In this document: piece after piece, positions 1 through 7,805 of the stretch | Layout of the letters: each line of letters starts with the position of its first letter | Numbering within the stretch: the stretch's first letter is position 1 | Assembly: GCF_040702995.1 (NCBI RefSeq) | Contig: NZ_CP159992.1 | Coordinates: 5,219,501-5,283,500 of the forward strand | Direction: 5' to 3' | Source of the DNA: Paenibacillus sp. AN1007 | GTDB lineage: Bacteria; Bacillota; Bacilli; Paenibacillales; Paenibacillaceae | DNA: 64,000 bases | Program-made: the position numbers and the translations under genes | The notes under the pieces: generated by a model | Databases searched by the model: none | The model's input: only the letters and a program-made list of their open reading frames with translations | Told to the model about the DNA's origin: nothing

Positions 1-2
1 AC

Positions 3-167
3 AAATCCAAAAACGGAAAGCCCATGTGTGAGACCTGTCGCCATTTACCAACTGGCCTTTATAATTACTGTGCCAGCAGGCATCCCTTAACCTTTATCAG
101 CGGTATAATGAGCTTGGCGCACTACGCTGGTCAACGCGCAACCAGACCCGCATGGAACTTTTGTTAA
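3..167 (+). CDS. Possible C-terminal end of an unrecognised protein (cut by window edge)
   Basis: An open frame enters from the left edge and stops at TAA 165-167. The visible 54 residues hold a CETC pair followed by a further Cys and a His, which could be a small metal-binding motif. I do not recognise the protein, and there is no independent evidence that it is coding. It points towards the oppositely oriented gene at 207-533. Confidence 0.2.
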   Translation, partial: KSKNGKPMCETCRHLPTGLYNYCASRHPLTFISGIMSLAHYAGQRATRPAWNFC

Positions 168-206
168 GCTCCGCCAGTTGATCTTCTGTTTTCTTCTCAC
201 TACTCT

Positions 207-533
207 TTAATTCGGTCTGTTGTGCAGCGAAACCAGTTTGTCCTGTACCGACTGCAGCTTCTGCACGCTGGAGGCATCCGGTTTGTCACGCCGGTCATCT
301 ATCTTCACAGATGTGGAGACACGCTGGGCTCCTGACAGAAACGGAGCTTCATGCAGAGCCGCGATGGCGGTGAACACTTCATTCAGCGGGCCTTCAATAA
401 TTGTACTCATCGAGGTCAACTGGTATGTAATACCTCGCTGCCGTTCCAATACCTTTTGCATGTCCGCTACATAACTGCTCAGACTGGTGCTTCCCGTCCC
501 AATCGGAATAACCGTTACTTCTGCAATTGCCAC
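207..533 (-). CDS. MTH1187/YqgV-like thiamine-binding-type protein
   Basis: A small protein of 108 residues resembling the MTH1187 (UPF0045, thiamine-binding-like) family. The N-terminus (AIAEVTVIPIGTG, then a serine-rich loop) and the central STIIEGPLNEVF segment are typical of the family's ferredoxin-like fold. Members are believed to bind thiamine or its hydroxymethylpyrimidine moiety in the cytoplasm; the physiological role is uncertain. The open frame runs further upstream to an ATG at 578, but I chose the GTG at 531-533 because an AGAGGAGG ribosome binding site lies 9 nt before it and because homologues begin at this point. It is transcribed away from nrdA. Confidence 0.7.
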   Translation of the reverse strand: MAIAEVTVIPIGTGSTSLSSYVADMQKVLERQRGITYQLTSMSTIIEGPLNEVFTAIAALHEAPFLSGAQRVSTSVKIDDRRDKPDASSVQKLQSVQDKLVSLHNRPN

Positions 534-604
534 TTCGCTCTGCCTCCTCTGGGCCCGGATTGATCCGCTGCCGCTCATGTTTTAGTCGAGTTTTGACTGA
601 TTTT

Positions 605-634
605 ATTTTACCAGTTAAAAGTGCTCCAATTCAA
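605..634 (-). promoter_or_regulatory. Predicted vegetative promoter for the gene at 207-533
   Basis: On the minus strand TTGAAT (629-634) and TAAAAT (605-610) are separated by 18 nt, with the predicted start point about 70 nt before the GTG start. The stretch up to 700 shows nothing else except a short palindrome ATGACGTCAT. Confidence 0.45.
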
Positions 635-767
635 ACTGACGTGATGACGTCATTCCATTTTTCTTAAATTTTTTTTCGCAGAATCTTCAAATCTTCCATT
701 CCTTTTCCTTTGCGGATTCTTGGCTTAGATGGTATACTCGGAATTACGTTTCATGGTTTCCACCCTG

Positions 768-796
768 TTTACAAACACTATATGTTGGGGTACATT
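768..796 (+). promoter_or_regulatory. Predicted nrd promoter
   Basis: TTTACA (768-773) and TACATT (791-796) are 17 nt apart, giving a predicted start near 803. The spacer contains the first NrdR-like box. A second candidate promoter lies upstream, TTGCGG (710-715) and TATACT (733-738), also with 17 nt spacing. The distance to the nrdA start codon is about 500 nt. Confidence 0.5.
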
Positions 797-822
797 AGTA
801 TCACAGCAACAAAATATAGTGA
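775..822 (+). promoter_or_regulatory. Tandem NrdR boxes
   Basis: Two 16-nt sites fit the NrdR consensus (acaCwAtATaTwGtgt): 775-790 (ACACTATATGTTGGGG) and 807-822 (CAACAAAATATAGTGA). They start 32 nt apart, about three helical turns. NrdR is the repressor of ribonucleotide reductase genes and binds paired boxes. One box lies inside the predicted promoter spacer and the other just after the predicted start point, as expected for repression. Confidence 0.7.
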
Positions 823-1300
823 AACGGGATACCCCACTTCTTATACCCAGCATCTGGAATCTATCGAAAAACAAGATGAAATCACCTCCAAAGGCACGTC
901 CCTGTAGGTGTAAATCGCTTTCTCGAAGACAGGGCTGGCATGGAGGTTAACGGGGCTGTTTGGACTGCGCCCGGCACCTTTATTCACAGGTAAGAAATGA
1001 TCAGACAACAGCTTACATACAGCAGCTTGTTCTGTCGGAGATTCATAGATAAGACAGTCAGAAGCCAGAACATGGATGGGCATTTTCAGCCGAAAGGCAA
1101 GGGGAATGCTTTTTGTATGGGCATGTACTGTTCACCCCTTGCTTGAATGATTTCATCCTAAAAGTCCTTTTTACCACCGCGGCAGTCCGCAAAATGCGTT
1201 TTTACTCACCGTTGTAGACCTCCAATTCTTATTTACAAAGAATTGTTTCATTTTTTATTTTTATCATTATCTTTTTATCATGTGAAAGCGAGGAATATTC
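803..1300 (+). other. Long structured leader of nrdA
   Basis: About 500 nt between the predicted nrd promoter and nrdA without a convincing gene. Visible pairings include GCAAGGGG (1099-1106) with CCCCTTGC near 1135-1142, CCCTGT/ACAGGG around 900-933, and CAATTCTT (1223-1230) with AAGAATTG (1238-1245) followed by a T-rich run to 1264. The last resembles a weak terminator immediately before the nrdA ribosome binding site. I do not recognise a known riboswitch here. Confidence 0.35.
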
Positions 1301-3634
1301 ATGCCACAAGTTGTGACCAAGCCGAACAATCGCCAGCTTGCCTTCGATGAGATGCGGATCTCGGTATATGCCGATCGTATCCTGGAAGGACTGGACATGC
1401 TCGACAAGGAACGTCTGGTTCGCGGAGTAACGAGCAAACTTCGTCGTGACGAAGTTACCGGAGATGAGATCAGCAATGCTTTTATGATGAGCGCTCTGGA
1501 ACTGGTAACGAAAGAGGAGCCGAACTGGAAATTTGCAGCAGCGAGATCCCTGCTTACTTCCCTTTACAAAAAAGCGGCAACCAACCGCAGATACAAATCA
1601 TACCCGGACGAGCCTTACGGCGCATTCCACCCACTCATCGTTGACCTTGTCAAAAAAGGCATCTATCGCGAAGAATTGCTGGAATGTTACACCAAGGAAC
1701 AGATCGACGAGCTTGCGGAGTGCATTGATTATCGCAACGATCTGCTCTTCGATTATATCGGTCTGCTCACACTGGCTGAGCGTTACCTCGCTAATGATTT
1801 TGACGGGAAAGTCATGGAACTGCCGCAGGAGCGTTACATGGTCATTGCCATGTACCTGATGCACCAAGAGCCTGCTGAGAAACGTATGGAGCTGGTAAAA
1901 GAAGCATACTGGGCGATGAGCAACATGTATATGACGGCAGCTACGCCGACAATGTCCAATGCAGGTAAAAAGGTAGCCGGACAGCTCTCCAGCTGCTTCA
2001 TTGATACGGTAGATGACTCTCTCGAAGGTATCTTTGATTCCAATACAGACGTAGCTCGGTTAAGCAAAATGGGCGGCGGCATCGGCGTTTACCTCGGTAA
2101 AGTCAGAGCGCGTGGTTCAGATATCCGTGGTCACAAAAATACAAGCTCGGGCGTTATCCCTTGGATTCGTCAGCTGAACAATACAGCGGTGAGCGTGGAC
2201 CAACTCGGAACCCGTAAAGGCGCAATCGCCGTATATCTGGACGTTTTCCACAAAGACATTCTGGCGTTCCTCGACCTGAAGCTCAACAACGGAGACGAGC
2301 GGATGCGTGCGCATGACGTTTTCCACGGTGTCTGCCTGCCTGACCTGTTCATGGAGCGCGTTGCAAGTCGTGGTGAATGGAGCCTGTTCTGCCCGCACGA
2401 GATTAAAAAAGTGATGGGCTGGAAAGACGAAAACGGCCGCGCACTTGGACTGGAAGATTTCTACGATGAATCCTTCGGTCAAGGTACATTCCGTGAAAAG
2501 TACGAAGAAGCCGTGAATCATCCGCTGTTGTCCCGTATTACAGTACAGGCGATTGACATCATGAAACGTGTGATGAAATCGCAGCTGGAGACAGGTACGC
2601 CGTACATGTTCTACCGTGATACCGTAAACCGTACGAACCCTAACCGGGCACATGGCATGGTGTACTCGTCCAACCTGTGTACTGAAATTATGCAGAACCA
2701 ATCTGCTACCGTGGTGGAAAAAGAAGAACTGGTGACGAAGGATGGTCAGACACGCATCGTGATCTCCAAAGTGCCTGGTGACTTCGTGGTCTGCAACCTG
2801 AACTCCATCCACTTGGCTCGCGCCGTACCTCATAACGTACTGGAGCGCTTGATTCCGATCCAGGTTCGTATGCTGGACAACGTCATCGACATCAACAACA
2901 TTGAAGTGCTTCAGGCCCAATACACGAACAGCCAGTATCGCGCTGTCGGTCTGGGAACATTCGGACTGCATCACCTGCTTGCTCTTGAGGGCATTCGTTG
3001 GGAGTCCGAGGAAGCCGTCACCTATAACGATAACCTGTATGAAAAAATCAATTACTTGCTCGTACAGGCCAGCATGGAACTGTCCAAAGAAAAAGGACAT
3101 TATCCGAAGTTCAAAGGTTCTGACTGGGAAAGCGGCCATTACTTCGATCAACGCGAATATACAACGGGTGAGCGCGTAGGCGAATTTGTAACTACAGATC
3201 AATGGAAAGAACTGCAAGCGCAGGTGAAACAAAACGGTGTACGTAACGCCTGGATGTTTGCTATCGCACCGAACGGTTCCACTTCTATCATTGCTGGTTC
3301 AACAGCTAGTATTGACCCGCTCTACGAGCTGCTGTCATATGAAGAGAAAACAACATACAAAATTGCTAACCCGGCTCCGGATCTGTCCGAGAAGACGATC
3401 TGGTACTACAAAACGGCATTTATGGTGGATCAGCATGCTTCGATCAATATGGCTGCTGCCCGTCAGCGTCACGTTGACCAGGGTCAAAGCTTCAACCTGT
3501 ATGTTCGTCCAGATATTAAAGCGACTGAATTCCTGGAACTGCATCTTCATGCTTGGAGAGCCGGCATGAAATCGACCTATTATGTTCGAAGCCGTGCATT
3601 AACGATCGAGGAATGCGATTCCTGCGCAAGCTGA
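1301..3634 (+). CDS. nrdA: Ribonucleoside-diphosphate reductase alpha subunit (class Ia)
   Basis: Catalytic subunit, 777 residues, converting ribonucleoside diphosphates to deoxyribonucleotides in the cytoplasm with the radical-carrying partner encoded at 3865-4896. Residues 10-95 look like a divergent ATP-cone, followed by the all-alpha and barrel domains. Visible active-site residues are the redox cysteines C232 (QLSSCF) and C498 (VVCNLNS) and the N458/C460/E462 triad in NLCTEI. The C-terminus ends in a CDSCAS motif, the shuttle cysteine pair used for re-reduction. ATG start, with a GCGAGG-type site upstream. The length and the separate NrdB partner fit the NrdA type better than the shorter NrdE. 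Regulation is probably by NrdR through the boxes at 775-822. Confidence 0.95.
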   Translation: MPQVVTKPNNRQLAFDEMRISVYADRILEGLDMLDKERLVRGVTSKLRRDEVTGDEISNAFMMSALELVTKEEPNWKFAAARSLLTSLYKKAATNRRYKSYPDEPYGAFHPLIVDLVKKGIYREELLECYTKEQIDELAECIDYRNDLLFDYIGLLTLAERYLANDFDGKVMELPQERYMVIAMYLMHQEPAEKRMELVKEAYWAMSNMYMTAATPTMSNAGKKVAGQLSSCFIDTVDDSLEGIFDSNTDVARLSKMGGGIGVYLGKVRARGSDIRGHKNTSSGVIPWIRQLNNTAVSVDQLGTRKGAIAVYLDVFHKDILAFLDLKLNNGDERMRAHDVFHGVCLPDLFMERVASRGEWSLFCPHEIKKVMGWKDENGRALGLEDFYDESFGQGTFREKYEEAVNHPLLSRITVQAIDIMKRVMKSQLETGTPYMFYRDTVNRTNPNRAHGMVYSSNLCTEIMQNQSATVVEKEELVTKDGQTRIVISKVPGDFVVCNLNSIHLARAVPHNVLERLIPIQVRMLDNVIDINNIEVLQAQYTNSQYRAVGLGTFGLHHLLALEGIRWESEEAVTYNDNLYEKINYLLVQASMELSKEKGHYPKFKGSDWESGHYFDQREYTTGERVGEFVTTDQWKELQAQVKQNGVRNAWMFAIAPNGSTSIIAGSTASIDPLYELLSYEEKTTYKIANPAPDLSEKTIWYYKTAFMVDQHASINMAAARQRHVDQGQSFNLYVRPDIKATEFLELHLHAWRAGMKSTYYVRSRALTIEECDSCAS

Positions 3635-3702
3635 TCCGCATAGGATCGTAACATCGTGATAGACATGGGTACCTCCATCCTGCCACGCTAACGATGATGA
3701 CC

Positions 3703-3753
3703 ACCGGGGCATCCTGTTTTGAATACAAAATAGCGCTGCCCCGGTACTTTTTT
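3703..3753 (+). terminator. Rho-independent terminator between nrdA and nrdB
   Basis: ACCGGGGCA (3703-3711) pairs perfectly with TGCCCCGGT (3737-3745). A second inner stem TTTTG/CAAAA lies in the loop and ACTTTTTT follows. It sits between two genes whose products are needed in a fixed ratio, so either nrdB has its own promoter downstream or the terminator is partial. Confidence 0.8.
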
Positions 3754-3864
3754 GCCTAAAACCTGACCACAGCATCGCAAGATGTTAAACATATACCCAG
3801 ACAGTACAAGCATGTTCTGTCATGTAGTTTCACAGTGTAAATTCATTCAAGGAGTGAACGAATT

Positions 3865-4896
3865 ATGCAAGTACAGAAAATTTTCAATACCGAAGCACCT
3901 AACCAATCAACACGTATTATCGAAGGTGAATGTTCAGGTATCCTGAACTGGAACGACATTCGTATGCCCCATATGTATAAGCTGTACAAAGTACTGCTGC
4001 TCAACCACTGGATTGCAGACGAAATTCCGATGTCCAAAGATGCTTCCCAGTTCGCCCACCTGGACGAAGAGGAGAAACGTACGTTCAAAATTAACATTTC
4101 TCTGCTGGCTGTACTGGATTCTATGCAGACGATGTTTGTCGGTGACGTGAAACGTTACTTTACGGATTCTTCCCTTGAAGCAATCTCTGCCATTATCGGA
4201 CAACAGGAAGTTGTGCATAACCAATCCTATTCCTATGTTCTTTCTTCGATCGTTTCCGATCAGGAGCAAAAAGAAATTTTTGAGTACTGGAAGCATGATC
4301 CAGTACTGCTTGACCGCAACCGTTTCATCGCCGATATTTATCAAAGCTTCCGGGACAATCCGTCTCCACAGACGTTCTTCCAAGCGATGGTTGCCGACCT
4401 TATTCTGGAAGGTATCTTCTTTTATAGTACGTTTGCGTTCTTCTATAACCTGGCTCGTGATCAGAAAATGATGGCAACCAGCCAGATGATCTCGTACATC
4501 CAGCGGGATGAAAATCAGCACTGCTACTTCTTCGCGGAAGTGTTCAAACAGCTGCTCGTAGACTTCCCTGAACTGAACACACCAGAAAACATGGATTACG
4601 TGTACAAAACGATTGACCGCGCAGTTGAGCTGGAAACGAACTGGGCACATTATACACTCAGCAACGTTCGCGGCATCGACCTGAACGAGCTGGAAGACTA
4701 CATTAAATACACAGCGAACAAACGCCTGCGCCTGATGGGTATGGAAAAAGCATATGAGGGTGTTGACGTAAACTGCATGCCTTGGATCAAACCATTCTCC
4801 GACGAAGCGCTGAACGCAACGAAAACCGACTTCTTCGAAGCCAAATCCCGTAACTACGGTAAAGTCGGCGACGATAACGGATTTGACGATCTGTAA
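3865..4896 (+). CDS. nrdB: Ribonucleoside-diphosphate reductase beta subunit
   Basis: The 343-residue radical-generating subunit of class Ia reductase. Its di-metal ligands are visible: D85 (VLDSMQ), E115 and H118 (EVVHNQSY), E182 (LEGIFF), and E216 and H219 (RDENQH). The radical tyrosine is Y122. E115/H118/Y122 fall at the same numbers as in E. coli NrdB. The AAGGAG ribosome binding site lies 10-15 nt before the ATG. It forms the holoenzyme with the nrdA product upstream, from which it is separated by 230 nt and a terminator. The C-terminal DDL-type tail fits the peptide that docks into NrdA. Confidence 0.95.
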   Translation: MQVQKIFNTEAPNQSTRIIEGECSGILNWNDIRMPHMYKLYKVLLLNHWIADEIPMSKDASQFAHLDEEEKRTFKINISLLAVLDSMQTMFVGDVKRYFTDSSLEAISAIIGQQEVVHNQSYSYVLSSIVSDQEQKEIFEYWKHDPVLLDRNRFIADIYQSFRDNPSPQTFFQAMVADLILEGIFFYSTFAFFYNLARDQKMMATSQMISYIQRDENQHCYFFAEVFKQLLVDFPELNTPENMDYVYKTIDRAVELETNWAHYTLSNVRGIDLNELEDYIKYTANKRLRLMGMEKAYEGVDVNCMPWIKPFSDEALNATKTDFFEAKSRNYGKVGDDNGFDDL

Positions 4897-5010
4897 CAAT
4901 ATTACCGTAGAGCTGGAGCCAAAGCTTAATCAGGAAGCTGCTCTCTCTGTTTATGCAGGAGCTCGCCTCTTGAGTGCTCTTCTTATGTAAATGAATCACT
5001 TGAAACCAAC

Positions 5011-5064
5011 CACTCCCTTCTGCTGGGATAGCTTCAAGGCTGCCAGCTGAAAGGAGTGTTTTTT
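5011..5064 (+). terminator. Terminator after nrdB
   Basis: CACTCCCTT (5011-5019) pairs with AAGGAGTG (5051-5058) with one bulge, followed by a run of T residues to 5065. Confidence 0.8.
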
Positions 5065-5131
5065 TGTCTCTAAACCTTGTAAAATAGTTGGAAGAGTTTC
5101 CTATTCTTTTACTATGAAAAGAGGTCTAATC

Positions 5132-6505
5132 ATGGATAGAGAGTTGCTGGAACAGATCAACACATGGCATGCACAGGAAGATTACGCTCTCATCGTTAAA
5201 CGTCTTGAAGCATTACCCGAATCCGAGCAGGATGCCGAAACGATCGGACAGCTTGCAAGAGCATATAACAATTTGGAAGAGTATCGTAGAGCCATTAAAC
5301 TATTGCAAGGCGTGAAGGAACAAGGCCAACTAGATCCGCTATGGCACTTTCGATTAGGTTATGCCTATTATTACGTCGCTGAATACAAGCTGGCACAGGC
5401 AGCTTTCGAAGAAGCGAATCGACTTGAGCCCGATGACGAGTCTACCCTGGAATATCTGGACTGGATTCGCCCCAAAGCAGCTAAAATGGATCAGGATCGC
5501 ATTCGCTGGGAGACGGAGCAGGCAGAGTGGGAGCAAAGCGGAACACTAAACCAGCTTCAGGCTGCTTCAGGCACATACGATCCTGCAGCGTTCTGGCGGT
5601 ATAGCGATTATGCGCAAGATAACCATGTGTCTGCTCCTTTTGACGAGGAATTAATTCAATCCATTGAACAGGAACTCGGCTACAAATTGCCAGCTTCCTA
5701 TATTCAGCTAATGAAAACGCAAAATGGCGGTTTTCCTGCGCGCACAACGTTTCCGACACAAAAGGAAACCACATGGGCAGAGGACCACATCGCGATTACA
5801 AGCATCAGCGGGATTGGCCGGGACAAAATGTATTCTCTCGGAGGTGAGCTCGGCAGCCGCTTCATGATTGAAAATTGGGGATACCCCGACCTCGGAATTG
5901 TCGTCTGTGACTGTCCGTCCGCTGGTCATGATGTCGTCATGCTGGACTATCGCTTCTGCGGCCCTCAAGGTGAACCTTGTGTCGTTCATGTGGACCAGGA
6001 AAGCGATTATGAAATCACCTATCTTGCGCCTAATTTCGAAGTATTCGTCCGCGGTCTGCTGGATGAAGAACAATTTGATCTGCTAGACGAGGAAGGCTCT
6101 GACTCTCTTGATGAAAGACAGGCAATTACTGCTGTATTCACAGAGAACCAAAGCGTGTCAACATTCTCTAAAGAAGCCATCGCACCTTTTAGGTTCATTG
6201 ATGCAGGAACCAATTCCTATTCCGTCATTCTCAATGCAGGTACATATCTTCAGGACGTTTTTGATTCACGCGCAGATGAAGGTTTCGAAGGTGGCGGGTA
6301 CGATTGGGCCTCCCTCGCATCTGTGTTCCTTGAAGAAAAGATGCCGCATCTGACTTCGGTGATTCGTTTCGATCCGGAAGCCGATATGTTCTGTGCTTAT
6401 ACAGATGACAAAGATGCACTTATATCCTTTATTCTCGGGTTCAAGCGGGCCTGCGAGCAGCGTGATCTTATTCTTGACCTGTTTTCAAGAGCGGAGCTGG
6501 ACTAA
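5132..6505 (+). CDS. TPR - SMI1/KNR4 - Imm51 three-domain protein
   Basis: A soluble protein of 457 residues with three recognisable parts. Residues about 10-125 form tetratricopeptide-like helical repeats (LARAYNNLEEYRRAIKLL, LGYAYYYVAEYKLAQAAFEEA). Residues about 165-310 match the SMI1/KNR4 fold (ELGYKLPASYIQLMKTQNGG, then an LG..F.IENWGYPDLG region). Residues about 350-450 match Immunity protein 51 (GFEGGGYDWASLASVF, RFDPEADMFCAYTDD). Both latter families are best known as immunity proteins of polymorphic toxins, so a poly-immunity role is inferred. No toxin gene is adjacent. I chose the ATG at 5132 because AAAGAGGT lies 6 nt before it; an earlier ATG at 5114 has no such site. Confidence 0.75.
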   Translation: MDRELLEQINTWHAQEDYALIVKRLEALPESEQDAETIGQLARAYNNLEEYRRAIKLLQGVKEQGQLDPLWHFRLGYAYYYVAEYKLAQAAFEEANRLEPDDESTLEYLDWIRPKAAKMDQDRIRWETEQAEWEQSGTLNQLQAASGTYDPAAFWRYSDYAQDNHVSAPFDEELIQSIEQELGYKLPASYIQLMKTQNGGFPARTTFPTQKETTWAEDHIAITSISGIGRDKMYSLGGELGSRFMIENWGYPDLGIVVCDCPSAGHDVVMLDYRFCGPQGEPCVVHVDQESDYEITYLAPNFEVFVRGLLDEEQFDLLDEEGSDSLDERQAITAVFTENQSVSTFSKEAIAPFRFIDAGTNSYSVILNAGTYLQDVFDSRADEGFEGGGYDWASLASVFLEEKMPHLTSVIRFDPEADMFCAYTDDKDALISFILGFKRACEQRDLILDLFSRAELD

Positions 6506-6527
6506 ACAGAAAATAAGGAGCCCTTTT

Positions 6528-7562
6528 ATGACAACTCGCATCTACTTTGCTTCGAATAGTCTCGGGCATGTCCCGGAGCCCGACCTGCAGCGGGCACTTG
6601 ATCATTTCAATATCGGGGAATTAGTCCACTTTCACCGGACAGCTGAAGGGGTGATGGGACAGACCTTGCTCATTCAAACTACGCAAGGCGAGTTTATTCT
6701 GAAAGGCAATCCGTTATACAACGGACAGTTTCAGGAAGAGCAATTTTTCGTGGAACAGCTGTCTGCTCGAACAACCATCCCTGTGCCTGTTCCCTATCAG
6801 ATTCAGGAGGACACGCAGCTGCTGGGCTGGAGTTACGTAATCATGCCCAAGCTGCCTGGAAACCATCTATATGATCCTGTTTTCCAAACGACTCTAACTT
6901 CACAAGATCATAAAGACATTGCTGATGTACTGGCTGAAACGTTAGCCGAGCTGCATCACTGGAAAGTTCCGGATGCCGGAGAATATGATCCTGTGGCAGA
7001 TAAAATCATGCCTTTTGCCGGCTCGTATCTGGACTGGCTGTACGGAAGCATCCGCCACTGGCTGCACGATGCGGAGAAGTACTCCGTGATTACTGACGAT
7101 GATTTGCGCTGGGTGGATGAGCAATTGAGGCAGTCCGAATCTGCTTTTTTAGTCTCGACGGTCCATGAATTTGTCATGGGAGATTTCAAAGTTGAGAATT
7201 TTCTTGTCCAAAAAGCAGATCCGCCTGCGGCTCCGTGGAGAATCAGTGGATTATTTGATTTTACGACGGCTTATTTCGGTGATGGCACAGCCGATCTGAC
7301 TAAAATGACCGCAAGATACCTTCGGGAAGATCGGCCTGATCTGGCTGCGAGATTTCTTCGTCATTACCGGGAAAAGGTCTGTGCAGACGATGTGGAAAAA
7401 TGTAAACATTTTCGTTCGCGCCTTCTTATTCATCTATTGTATCAACGTATTCTGTGGTGGGGTGAAGCGAAGGCCACAGGACAGGTAACTTGGGAAGCTG
7501 ATCTGTCTTTTGCTCCGTGGGCAGAGCAATATATCGAGAGGGTGCTCTCTTTGCTCGACTGA
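6528..7562 (+). CDS. Phosphotransferase family protein (APH-like)
   Basis: A 344-residue member of the aminoglycoside phosphotransferase/choline kinase-like fold. The N-lobe contains the GEFILKGNP strand with a candidate ATP-binding lysine. The catalytic loop is EFVMGDFKVENFL, where the family's HGDxxxxN is altered at the first residue but keeps Asp and Asn. The metal-binding segment is LFDFTTAYFGDGTADL. The substrate is unknown; sequence alone does not show that it modifies an antibiotic. I chose the ATG at 6528 because AAGGAG lies 8 nt before it; the open frame extends further upstream only by overlapping the preceding gene. It lies 22 nt after that gene and probably shares its transcript. 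Confidence 0.75.
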   Translation: MTTRIYFASNSLGHVPEPDLQRALDHFNIGELVHFHRTAEGVMGQTLLIQTTQGEFILKGNPLYNGQFQEEQFFVEQLSARTTIPVPVPYQIQEDTQLLGWSYVIMPKLPGNHLYDPVFQTTLTSQDHKDIADVLAETLAELHHWKVPDAGEYDPVADKIMPFAGSYLDWLYGSIRHWLHDAEKYSVITDDDLRWVDEQLRQSESAFLVSTVHEFVMGDFKVENFLVQKADPPAAPWRISGLFDFTTAYFGDGTADLTKMTARYLREDRPDLAARFLRHYREKVCADDVEKCKHFRSRLLIHLLYQRILWWGEAKATGQVTWEADLSFAPWAEQYIERVLSLLD

Positions 7563-7673
7563 ACGTTCAGATCGTAAGACAAGCTTGCGGCTTGCAGGTG
7601 TTAAAGGACTCCATGACTACCGATGGATCTGCATCCATAGTGGTGAAAACCTGATGTGATAACTCAAAACGAA

Positions 7674-7714
7674 AGCAGCCAGTGATCCTTGTGATCACTG
7701 GCTGCTTTTAATTT
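7674..7714. terminator. Bidirectional terminator
   Basis: A perfect 14-bp hairpin, AGCAGCCAGTGATC (7674-7687) with its complement at 7693-7706, 5-nt loop, followed by TTTTAATTT. It lies between two convergent genes and has A-rich sequence on the left for the minus strand. Confidence 0.85.
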
Positions 7715-7805
7715 GCTCTATATTATAGCCCACGTCTACTTGGTCTACCTCAGTTATAGTCACATCAAAGATCTACTGAATTCTATAGTGATCCAACGAT
7801 TCAAA

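Noticed and set aside
841..1083. 80-codon minus-strand frame in the nrdA leader
   Set aside because: No ribosome binding site before its ATG and no recognisable protein; the region is better explained as leader RNA.
823..1300. Cobalamin riboswitch before nrdA
   Set aside because: Considered because such switches control some reductases, but the conserved GCCACTG and other core blocks are absent.
2117..3232. Long minus-strand open frame inside nrdA (371 codons)
   Set aside because: It is antisense to a well-conserved gene, has no ribosome binding site and its translation has no family resemblance; it is a shadow of biased codon use.
3934..4899. Minus-strand open frame antisense to nrdB (321 codons)
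   Set aside because: Shadow of nrdB; Phe/Val/His-rich translation without domain features.
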